Assembly: GCA_934215455.1 (NCBI GenBank)
Contig: CAKPZX010000039.1
Coordinates: 1 to 14,672 of the forward strand
Direction: 5' to 3'
DNA: 14,672 bases
DNA from: an uncultured Streptococcus sp.
Lineage (GTDB): Bacteria; Bacillota; Bacilli; Lactobacillales; Streptococcaceae
Both the position numbers and the translations under genes were made by a program. Each line of letters starts with the position of its first letter. Position 1 is the stretch's first letter. Positions 1-6,901 of the stretch are shown here, piece after piece. The notes beneath the pieces are model-generated. The model searched no databases, was not told the DNA's origin, and saw nothing but the letters and a program-made list of their open reading frames with translations.

Positions 1-2
1 AA

Positions 3-29
3 AACTTGTACAAGTTCCTGACAAGTTTT
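3..29. promoter_or_regulatory. Putative YefM/YoeB operator (palindrome plus extra half-site)
   Basis: A perfect 14-bp palindrome AACTTGTACAAGTT occupies 3-16. A further half-site, ACAAGTTTT at 21-29, is the exact inverse of AAAACTTGT at 1-9. The TGTACA core is the hexamer known in the operators of yefM-yoeB systems. The sites lie beside and over the -35 box of the toxin-antitoxin promoter, so binding by the antitoxin or the complex would block RNA polymerase. The site may extend left of the window. Confidence 0.7.
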
Positions 30-46
30 TCTTTTTCATGTATAAT
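18..46 (+). promoter_or_regulatory. Promoter of the yefM-yoeB operon
   Basis: A -35 box CTGACA (18-23) and a consensus -10 TATAAT (41-46) are separated by 17 bases. The -35 lies inside the palindromic operator region, as expected for an autoregulated toxin-antitoxin operon. The antitoxin start codon follows about 30 bases downstream of the -10. Confidence 0.75.
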
Positions 47-76
47 AAAAGAAAAGAGGTAGAATGAGGTATGGTC

Positions 77-331
77 ATGGAAGCAGTCGTTTATTCAACA
101 TTCCGCAATCATTTGAAGGATTATATGAAGAAGGTGAATGATGAGTTCGAGCCTTTGACGGTTGTAAATAAGAATCCAGACGAAGATATTGTGGTCATCT
201 CTAAGAGCGAGTGGGACAGCCTACAAGAAACCCTGAGACTAGCTCAGAACAAGGAATTGTCAGATAAGGTCTTGCGGGGCATGGCAGAAGTCCGAGCTGG
301 TCAGGTTCAACTCCATGAGATTGAGGGGTAA
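77..331 (+). CDS. yefM: YefM/Phd-family antitoxin
   Basis: This is an 84-residue antitoxin of the YefM (Phd/YefM) family. In this family the folded N-terminal half dimerises and binds the operator, while the flexible C-terminal tail wraps the YoeB toxin and blocks its RNase site. The start MEAVVYSTFRNHLKDYM matches the YefM N-terminal pattern, and VVNKNPDEDIVVISKSEWDSLQET matches the strand and helix before the tail when read in pieces. An in-frame ATG at 71 exists, but GAGGT (66-70) touches it with no spacer. The same site sits 6 bases before the ATG at 77, which I therefore prefer. The gene is followed after 3 bases by the toxin, so the two are probably translationally coupled. It is likely autoregulated through the upstream palindrome. 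Confidence 0.9.
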   Translation: MEAVVYSTFRNHLKDYMKKVNDEFEPLTVVNKNPDEDIVVISKSEWDSLQETLRLAQNKELSDKVLRGMAEVRAGQVQLHEIEG

Positions 332-334
332 CAG

Positions 335-589
335 ATGTTACTCAAGTTTACAGAAGATGCCTGGAAGGATTATTGTTACTGGCAAAGTCAGGACAAAAAA
401 ACACTGAAGCGAATCAATAGCCTTATCAAAGAGATCCAAAGGGATCCATTTACTGGGATTGGTAAGCCTGAACCCTTGAAATATGACTTTCAAGGAGCAT
501 GGTCAAGACGGATTGATGCAGAGAATCGTCTGATTTATATGATAGATGAGTCTGGTGTTGCTTTCCTCTCTTTTAAAGATCATTATTAA
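335..589 (+). CDS. yoeB: YoeB-family mRNA interferase toxin
   Basis: This 84-residue protein has the same length as E. coli YoeB and closely matches it, for example in DYCYWQSQDK, GKPEPLK and WSRRID. YoeB binds the ribosomal A site and cleaves mRNA, halting translation. The residues known to matter in YoeB are all present at the same positions: E46, R65, H83 and the terminal Y84. The toxin therefore looks active and is presumably held in check by the antitoxin immediately upstream. The ribosome-binding GAGGGG overlaps the antitoxin stop region, consistent with coupled translation. A terminator follows at 641-664. The gene is intact and not a remnant. Besides plasmid-like maintenance, such modules act as stress or phage-response growth brakes; which applies here cannot be told from sequence. 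Confidence 0.93.
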   Translation: MLLKFTEDAWKDYCYWQSQDKKTLKRINSLIKEIQRDPFTGIGKPEPLKYDFQGAWSRRIDAENRLIYMIDESGVAFLSFKDHY

Positions 590-640
590 GTCTTTGTGCT
601 TAAAGATCTTGTATAATCGTTTTACTTAAAATATTATTTG

Positions 641-664
641 AGCCCGCTTTATAAGTGGGCTTTT
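641..664 (+). terminator. Rho-independent terminator after yoeB
   Basis: A 9-bp stem pairs AGCCCGCTT (641-649) with AAGTGGGCT (653-661), with one G-U pair and a 3-base loop. A short T run, TTTT at 661-664, follows. It lies between the toxin gene and the promoter of the restriction operon, so the two units are probably transcribed separately. Confidence 0.75.
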
Positions 665-665
665 A

Positions 666-674
666 TGGTATAAT
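666..674 (+). promoter_or_regulatory. Extended -10 promoter of the hsd operon
   Basis: TGGTATAAT (666-674) is an extended -10 element (TGn plus consensus TATAAT). No good -35 is visible; the expected place falls within the terminator stem. The hsdM ribosome-binding site AGGGG (699-703) follows, then the ATG at 710. Transcription would start about 7 bases after the -10. Confidence 0.65.
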
Positions 675-709
675 AAAAGCGAATGTTAATATAAAAACAG
701 GGGAAGCAA

Positions 710-2818
710 ATGTCTAATTTTAAAGAAAAACTACCATTATTTCAATCGAACGATGTTCAGATTTCAAATGTGGTTAATGCAGTTTGGTCGATTGCCAACA
801 CATTACGTGGGGCTTATCGTGCAGATAAGTATCGAGACGTCATCATTCCGATGTTTGTCTTAACTCGTCTAGAAGCTGCCTTATTACCAACGAAAGACGA
901 AGTAGTGGCCCTTTATCAGTCAAATCCCAATACACCAGAGAAAGTTCTTGAGAACAAGTCTGGCTATAAATACTATAATACCAGTCCTTTTACGCTTGAA
1001 AACCTCCAAAATGATCCCAATGCGATCGAAGAAAATTTTATTGCCTATCTAGATGGTTACTCTTGTCGTGTAAAGGATATTATTGAAAATCTGAAGTTTA
1101 AAGAACAGGTCCACACGCTTGCAAAGTCTGGGCGTCTTTTTACTGTCATCAAAAAGTTCTCTCAGATTGACCTATCGCCAAGTTCTGTGGACTCTATGGT
1201 GATGGGCTATATGTTTGAGGATATTATCCGTCGTTTTTCTGAAAATGAGGAAGCTGGATCTCACTATACACCTCGTGAAGTCATTGCTCTAATGGTCAAT
1301 CTGCTCTTAATCGAAGCCAATGAAGAATTATTTGTTGATAAAAAAGAGTTGAAAATCTTAGATATGGCAGCGGGGACAGGTGGTATGTTAGCTACAGCCA
1401 AAAGTTATATCCGTCAACTAGATACAGGAGCGACTGTCCGTCTTTTTGGTCAGGAAGTTTTACCTGAGACTTTCGGGATTGGTCAAGCGGATATGTTGAT
1501 TCGTCAAGAAGATTCAGATTATTTTGTGAAGGCGGATACCCTAAAAGATCCAGATCCATTCCCGGATACGAAGATGAGTTTTGTCATTGCCAATCCTCCC
1601 TTTGGTCAATCCTGGGGCGGGAAAGATGCAGATGATGGCGTAGAAGACGCAGTTAAAAGAGACCATAACCTCTTTGAGAGTACAGAAGGTCGACAAGGAC
1701 GTTTTGTTGCGACTCCAGGGTCTGGTGATGCCCAACTGCTTTTCCATCTTCATGGTTTAGCTAAACTAGAAGAAAACGGACGAGCAGCTATTATTTCAAA
1801 TGGTTCTCCTCTCTTTTCTGGTGGTACTTCATCTGGAGAAAGTCAAATCCGTCGTTACATTCTTGAGAATGATTTACTAGAAGCTATTATTGCCCTACCA
1901 GGACAGTTTTTCTACAATACAGGGATTGGGATTTATATCTGGATATACAATAAAAACAAATCTCCTGAGCGTCAAAACAAAGTCCAATTTATCGATGCGA
2001 CAGAGGAGTTTGTTCCTCTGCGTAAATCTCTCGGACAAAAACGTCGTGAATTGTCTCAAGATAATATCCGCCAGATCCTCCAATGGTATGATGATTTTAC
2101 AGAAAATGACCATGTGAAGATTTTTGATAAGGAAGAATTTCTTTACCGAGAATATACTGTCATGCAGCCTCTACAACGTCGTGGCAAGATAAACGAAGAA
2201 ACCATTGAGAAGGCCAAAAGTGCTCCTTTCCTAGCTAAACTATTTGACGAATACCAGTATCAAGAATTACTGGAGATGGAACCACGCTCAGCCAAAAATG
2301 AGAAGAAATTACAAGACTTTGAAGCTGGGAAGGCCAAGCAAGAAGCTATCTTGGATGCTCTTGGTAAGGGAATTACAGATGACAGTTATCCAAACTTTGA
2401 AGGCTTTGTCCAAGTCATTAAGGACTTATTGGGGGATATCAAGGTCACGCCTGCTAATATCAATGCGCTAGCCCTAGCTATGAGTGAAATGGACAAGACG
2501 GCAGAAGTCATCCGAACCAATAAGAAAGACAAGCCAAATGAGATTGCTGATGGGATTGTCTACGACAAGACAACCAAGGATAGCGAAATCGTCAAGCTGA
2601 CAGAGAATGTGGAAGACTACTTTGCGCGGGAGGTCTACCCACATGTACCTGACGCCCACTACTGGTTTGATGAGGAAAAGGGCTATGGAGCTGAGATTCC
2701 TTTTACCCGCTATTTCTATCACTACCAAGCACCAGAAAGTTCCGAGAAGCTCTTGGCAGAGTTCTATGACTTAGAAGCAGAACTACAGACTCTCTTGGAG
2801 GAACTCAAACATGACTAA
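710..2818 (+). CDS. hsdM: Type I restriction-modification system methyltransferase subunit HsdM
   Basis: HsdM transfers a methyl group from S-adenosylmethionine to the N6 of adenine in the target chosen by HsdS, and forms both the methylase and the restriction complex. The N-terminal ~170 residues fit the helical HsdM_N domain. GSHYTPREV (residues 183-191) is the typical entry to the methylase core. The SAM-binding motif is DMAAGTGG (218-225) and the catalytic motif is NPPF (295-298). At 702 residues it is longer than classic HsdM such as EcoKI (529). The extra ~180 C-terminal residues are acidic and partly coiled-coil-like, ending in a Glu/Leu-rich helix that may contact HsdS. The frame is intact. 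The 3' part (roughly 2160-2818) is visibly more GC-rich than the 5' part. The stop overlaps the hsdS start by 8 bases. ATG 710 has a good upstream AGGGG. Confidence 0.95.
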   Translation: MSNFKEKLPLFQSNDVQISNVVNAVWSIANTLRGAYRADKYRDVIIPMFVLTRLEAALLPTKDEVVALYQSNPNTPEKVLENKSGYKYYNTSPFTLENLQNDPNAIEENFIAYLDGYSCRVKDIIENLKFKEQVHTLAKSGRLFTVIKKFSQIDLSPSSVDSMVMGYMFEDIIRRFSENEEAGSHYTPREVIALMVNLLLIEANEELFVDKKELKILDMAAGTGGMLATAKSYIRQLDTGATVRLFGQEVLPETFGIGQADMLIRQEDSDYFVKADTLKDPDPFPDTKMSFVIANPPFGQSWGGKDADDGVEDAVKRDHNLFESTEGRQGRFVATPGSGDAQLLFHLHGLAKLEENGRAAIISNGSPLFSGGTSSGESQIRRYILENDLLEAIIALPGQFFYNTGIGIYIWIYNKNKSPERQNKVQFIDATEEFVPLRKSLGQKRRELSQDNIRQILQWYDDFTENDHVKIFDKEEFLYREYTVMQPLQRRGKINEETIEKAKSAPFLAKLFDEYQYQELLEMEPRSAKNEKKLQDFEAGKAKQEAILDALGKGITDDSYPNFEGFVQVIKDLLGDIKVTPANINALALAMSEMDKTAEVIRTNKKDKPNEIADGIVYDKTTKDSEIVKLTENVEDYFAREVYPHVPDAHYWFDEEKGYGAEIPFTRYFYHYQAPESSEKLLAEFYDLEAELQTLLEELKHD

Positions 2819-4064
2819 GATGAAAGAGAGTGGTATCGACTGGATCGGACAGATACCAGAAGAGTGGAGAGTAAGGCCGATAAAGCATATAGTAGAGACA
2901 CCTGTTACTGATGGACCGCATGAAACACCAGTATTATATGAAACAGGAATCCCATTTTTATCTGCAGAAGCTGTAAAAGATGGCGTTTTAGATTTTAATT
3001 TTAAGCGTGGATATATTTCATTAAAAGATCATGATCGTTTTAAGAAAAAAATTTCACCTAAAAAAGATGACATTTTTATCGTAAAATCCGGAGCAACAAC
3101 GGGAAATGTTGGTATAGTCAATACGGATGAGATTTTTGATATTTGGTCTCCGTTAGCTTTAATTAGATGTAATAAAACATTAGCTATTCAAAAATACATT
3201 TATTTTTATTTGTTATCCACTCTGTTTAAATCCCAAGTAGAATTTAATTGGTCTTTTGGAACTCAACAAAATATAGGAATGGGAGTTATAGAAAGAATAA
3301 AAGTTATCTTACCTCCTGTATCGGAGCAGCAAAAAATTGTAGAGGTTCTAGACAAGAAAACCGCCCAGTTAGATAAAGCTAAAGCATTGCTGGAGGAGCA
3401 AATTCAAAAACTTAAAGACTACCGCGCCAGCTTGATTTATGAAACCGTCACAAAAGGACTGGATAAAACAGTCCCTATGAAAGACTCAGGTATCGACTGG
3501 ATCGGACAGGTGCCTCAAGGGTGGGGAGTGAGTCGCTTAAAATATTATTTTGATATATATGCTGGAGGGGATATAGATGAAAGAAATACAGTTGAGGAAT
3601 ACTCAGAAAGTCATCCTTATCCCGTTCTGTCTAACTCTCTCGAAAATGAAGGTGTGTTGGGGTACACTAATAAATATCGATTTAAAAAGAATTGTGTCAC
3701 TGTGACTGGTAGGGGAGATGTTGGAAAAGCAGTGTATAGAAATATTAATTTTTATCCTGTTGTTCGCTTATTGGTTTGTGTTCCAAAAAGTCAGGTGGAT
3801 TGTAGATTTGTAACGTATTGGATAAATTCAGCTATAATTGAGAAAAATCAAACGGCGGTTTCACAATTAACAATTCAGATGTTGGGGGAACTTCTATTTG
3901 TAAATGTACCTTTTTTAGTACAAAAAAATATTGCTGATTTTCTAGATAAGAAAACTGTTCAAATTGACAAGTTAATTCAAATCAAGAATCAGCAAATTGA
4001 TAATATTAACAAACAACGACAAACTCTTATTTATGATTATGTGACAGGGAAGAAGAGGGTGTAG
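2811..4064 (+). CDS. hsdS: Type I restriction-modification specificity subunit HsdS
   Basis: HsdS recognises the split DNA target and holds two HsdM and usually two HsdR subunits. The 417-residue protein shows the usual duplicated layout. It has a short conserved box with ESGIDWIGQIPEEW at the N-terminus and a first target-recognition domain at about 20-175. A conserved helical spacer starts at LDKKTAQLDKAK (180-191) and runs to about 220. The box then repeats (DSGIDWIGQVPQGW, from residue 225), followed by a second recognition domain to about 375 and a second helical segment from LDKKTVQIDK (378). The two recognition domains differ strongly from each other and are AT-rich, while the boundary repeats are conserved. 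The ATG at 2811 is supported by TTGGAGGAA (2795-2803) and overlaps the hsdM stop. No second or silent hsdS copy and no recombinase is visible in the window. The target sequence cannot be read from the sequence alone. Confidence 0.95.
   Translation: MTKMKESGIDWIGQIPEEWRVRPIKHIVETPVTDGPHETPVLYETGIPFLSAEAVKDGVLDFNFKRGYISLKDHDRFKKKISPKKDDIFIVKSGATTGNVGIVNTDEIFDIWSPLALIRCNKTLAIQKYIYFYLLSTLFKSQVEFNWSFGTQQNIGMGVIERIKVILPPVSEQQKIVEVLDKKTAQLDKAKALLEEQIQKLKDYRASLIYETVTKGLDKTVPMKDSGIDWIGQVPQGWGVSRLKYYFDIYAGGDIDERNTVEEYSESHPYPVLSNSLENEGVLGYTNKYRFKKNCVTVTGRGDVGKAVYRNINFYPVVRLLVCVPKSQVDCRFVTYWINSAIIEKNQTAVSQLTIQMLGELLFVNVPFLVQKNIADFLDKKTVQIDKLIQIKNQQIDNINKQRQTLIYDYVTGKKRV
2820..2852 (+). repeat. HsdS boundary repeat, copy 1
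   Basis: This 33-base segment at the 5' end of hsdS matches 3477-3509 at 29 of 33 positions. The last 21 bases (2832-2852) are identical. It encodes the MKESGIDWIGQ box before the first recognition domain. Confidence 0.85.
3477..3509 (+). repeat. HsdS boundary repeat, copy 2
   Basis: This is the second copy of the 33-base segment, encoding MKDSGIDWIGQ before the second recognition domain. Its final 21 bases (3489-3509) are identical to 2832-2852. Such repeats reflect the internal duplication of HsdS and give homology for exchange or loss of recognition domains. Confidence 0.85.
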
Positions 4065-4116
4065 ACGTACAACTTGTATTTGGATGAAAAAGTGAATGAT
4101 AGGACGGTTGCAAAAA

Positions 4117-6867
4117 ATGGAAGAAAATTATAGTTTGTATGTATCTCAAATAAAGAAATCTATTAAGGAAAATTCTTTGATCTTATTTGTTGGTGCAGGA
4201 ATATCAGCTAATTCAAATTTGCCGACTTGGGGAGAGTTGATTCAATCATTCAGGGAAGAATTAGATTTACCAGATGGCAATTCAGATGATTATCAAAGAG
4301 TTGCTCAGTATTATTATGATACGTTTGGGAAAAATCGATATACAGAAAAGATAGAAGAAGTTTTCTCTAGTAAAGGGATAAGTAAACCAAATGAGTTACA
4401 CAAATTAATAGAAAAGATAGCTCCAGAACATATAATTACGACAAACTATGATTCCCTACTGGAAGATCAATTTGGAAGTGGCTTGCTAAAGTACAACGTA
4501 GTCGCTGAGGATAAAGATATTCCATACACAAGTCCCAGAAGATATTTAATTAAAATGCATGGAGATCTTACTAAAAATAATATTGTATTGAAAGAAGAAG
4601 ACTACTTAGACTATTCTTCGAACTTTCCAATGATTTCAAATTTAATACAGACATTAATCATGAACCATACATTATTATTTGTGGGGTACTCTTTAAAAGA
4701 TTCTACTTTTAAAGCTATATTTCGTCTGGTTCAGAATGCTTTTCAGTCGGATGCTAAATTCGCTTATCTTTATATTCCTGAAAAACCATCGACTTTTGAA
4801 AGAGATTTGTACAAAAAACAAGGAGTTATCGTTTTTTCTAATGATAGATGTTCGGATGATGTAGAGGAAGTATCAGAGGGACAAAATAAAAAATTTTTAA
4901 ATACAAAGAAATTTTTAGAGGATTTATCATTCGATGAAAATAGAACATTAGACAATGTTGATGGTTTATGGGGACAACTTGCTTTCTTGGATAGACTCAG
5001 TTTCATCGATTCGAGAGATTTTTCAACATACTCTACATTAAAGAGAAGGGCTTTAAACAGGGGCGATAGTTATAGTTGGTTTGGAAATGATAGTTTAAGA
5101 TTTGAAATTAAGAATCATGTAGAACTACAAAAAATGGTTTATAATAAATCTCTTTTCAACCATTTTTTGGATATTGACTTTGAAGAAACTAGAGAATTCA
5201 AAGCAAATGGATTTTTAATGGAGGCGTTCAAGTTATATGAAGAAAAGCAGTATTCTCTAGCAAAAGCAAAGTTTAGGGAACTAGCGAATACAGCATTTCG
5301 TCAGAAAGACTATTTTAATTTCCTTGTGTGTGAATTTAATTTTCAACGCATCCCCATAAATCTTTTTGAAGAAGCACCTAATTATGCTGAACCATTATAT
5401 AGTGGGGAACTAAATGAACTAACGGAACGAATTATTAACTCGGTTACAGGTGATGAGAAAAAAATTATCGAATTTTTTAGAGATTCAATACTAAACCTCA
5501 ATTTTTTTTACAGAAAATTAGAAACGATTAATGAATTATTCGATAAAATTCGTGAAGAACACGAAAACTATCTGAAGGGTGGACAGTCTTTTAATAATCA
5601 TCTCTATAATGCTGAATTTGAAGTAAAAAATCTTTATAACTTTATAAAACTAAACTGTTTATGTGTTGAACATTATAAAATGTTTAAATCAATCATTAAT
5701 AGATACTTAGAAATGTTGTTACTCAGTTATGATAATTCATTTGTAAAGCATGTGAAGTCCATTTCTGATGGGACAGCATCAATGATTAGGGAGCTTGATT
5801 TGGACGATGTTCAATTGATTCTTCCTAGTATAGATTTTAAAGTAGTAAATTTATATTTTAGCAATTACTCATTTAGTAAAATTAAAGTTACTGAAGAAGC
5901 AGAAGAGTTTTTATTTAACAGAATAACTTATCTGCAAGAAAAGGTTAAATCTCATGTAGATTCTCATCTCCATGAACTTAGAAATCTGCTAAATTTTTTA
6001 CCTCTGGTTGATGATATAGATGTATCAAGAATAATAAATGTTTTAGACTCTCAAACACTATATTTTAGTTTAAATAAAGAAATTAAGGGACTCATTAAAG
6101 TTGTCCTTGATAATATAGATGCAATTAACAATGATATGTTGAAATCTAAGATGGTTGAGATTGTTAATAAACATTTAAATATAATTTTGGAAAATGATTT
6201 TTCTTTATATCATTCAGCGTATCCATTATATTCTCAGTTATTAAAATACTGCTCAACTGAAGAAGAAACTGCGAAGATAATGCTTGAAAAGCTCAATATA
6301 GATATTTTAAAAATTAAATATCAAAATGATGATGTTAAAAATATTATGGAGTATTCTGATTTGTTATGTTATTTATTTAATAATCTTGAAGAAGATACTA
6401 AAAATGATGTTCTAGAAATTCTAAGTGCTTATGAGGATTCAGAAAATATCTTTTATTACAAAGTAATTGAACTGATGATTTCTAAAGTGTATGGTTTTCC
6501 TAAGCTACAAAATAAAATCTACCAACACTTGATAAAAAGAATTAATGAGGGTCATGAGGACGGCATAATAACAATACCAGATCCAAGAAAACAGTCAGTA
6601 GGTAGTTTATACAATCTAAGTAGAGAAGGATATTTTTCGAAGTCTGACATTTTAAAAGATATCAAAGAAAATATTCGAGGACTCTACCCTGAAGTAGACT
6701 GGACTTGGTACGATGATAGGAGTGATGAGGTAATTCATCGTTTATTAGAGCACAGAACTCCAATTAATATTAAAACTCATTTTTCAAAAAATGAAGAAGA
6801 TAAAAAATTGATTGATGAGTACATAATAAGAACTCTCAATGAAGAAAAAATTACGTTTAAGAAATAA
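4117..6867 (+). CDS. SIR2-domain protein inserted in the type I RM operon (putative NAD-consuming defence effector)
   Basis: This is a protein of about 916 residues with an N-terminal SIR2-like domain (about residues 8-245). Visible motifs, numbered from ATG 4117, are FVGAGIS (glycine loop, G26), LPTWGELI, TTNYD with N110, MHGD with H148, and FVGYSLKDS near 190. In sirtuin-type anti-phage effectors such as ThsA and DSR2, the equivalent Asn and His are needed to hydrolyse NAD+. That this protein does so is inference. The remaining ~650 residues look all-helical, with a TPR-like stretch (about 365-405) and no family I recognise. No membrane segment or signal peptide is seen. The gene starts 52 bases after hsdS and ends 34 bases before hsdR, with no terminator, so it is probably co-transcribed with the RM genes. 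It is strikingly AT-rich (10 G/C in the 60 bases from 6301), which suggests separate acquisition. An ATG at 4096 in the same frame would add 7 residues; I prefer 4117 because AGGACGG precedes it, but both sites are weak. Confidence 0.87.
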   Translation: MEENYSLYVSQIKKSIKENSLILFVGAGISANSNLPTWGELIQSFREELDLPDGNSDDYQRVAQYYYDTFGKNRYTEKIEEVFSSKGISKPNELHKLIEKIAPEHIITTNYDSLLEDQFGSGLLKYNVVAEDKDIPYTSPRRYLIKMHGDLTKNNIVLKEEDYLDYSSNFPMISNLIQTLIMNHTLLFVGYSLKDSTFKAIFRLVQNAFQSDAKFAYLYIPEKPSTFERDLYKKQGVIVFSNDRCSDDVEEVSEGQNKKFLNTKKFLEDLSFDENRTLDNVDGLWGQLAFLDRLSFIDSRDFSTYSTLKRRALNRGDSYSWFGNDSLRFEIKNHVELQKMVYNKSLFNHFLDIDFEETREFKANGFLMEAFKLYEEKQYSLAKAKFRELANTAFRQKDYFNFLVCEFNFQRIPINLFEEAPNYAEPLYSGELNELTERIINSVTGDEKKIIEFFRDSILNLNFFYRKLETINELFDKIREEHENYLKGGQSFNNHLYNAEFEVKNLYNFIKLNCLCVEHYKMFKSIINRYLEMLLLSYDNSFVKHVKSISDGTASMIRELDLDDVQLILPSIDFKVVNLYFSNYSFSKIKVTEEAEEFLFNRITYLQEKVKSHVDSHLHELRNLLNFLPLVDDIDVSRIINVLDSQTLYFSLNKEIKGLIKVVLDNIDAINNDMLKSKMVEIVNKHLNIILENDFSLYHSAYPLYSQLLKYCSTEEETAKIMLEKLNIDILKIKYQNDDVKNIMEYSDLLCYLFNNLEEDTKNDVLEILSAYEDSENIFYYKVIELMISKVYGFPKLQNKIYQHLIKRINEGHEDGIITIPDPRKQSVGSLYNLSREGYFSKSDILKDIKENIRGLYPEVDWTWYDDRSDEVIHRLLEHRTPINIKTHFSKNEEDKKLIDEYIIRTLNEEKITFKK

Positions 6868-6901
6868 ACTGAACAAACGAAATATTAGAAAGTGAGAAAC
6901 T

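Noticed and set aside
595..620. TATAAT at 612-617 as a second promoter before hsdM
   Set aside because: It lacks a -35 at correct spacing and lies upstream of the terminator at 641-664, which would stop its transcripts.
1541..2728. Several open frames of 70-84 codons on both strands within hsdM
   Set aside because: They lie wholly inside a well-supported methylase gene, have no ribosome-binding site and show no protein-like features.
2811..4064. Inverting or phase-variable hsdS locus
   Set aside because: The repeats are direct, and no silent hsdS copy or site-specific recombinase is present in the window.
4065..4116. Possible separate promoter for the SIR2 gene (TTGTAT at 4074-4079)
   Set aside because: No -10 box is found at a proper distance, so co-transcription with hsdS is simpler.
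4770..5006. Minus-strand open frame of 78 codons inside the SIR2 gene
   Set aside because: Ser/Lys-rich shadow of the coding strand with no supporting start signal.
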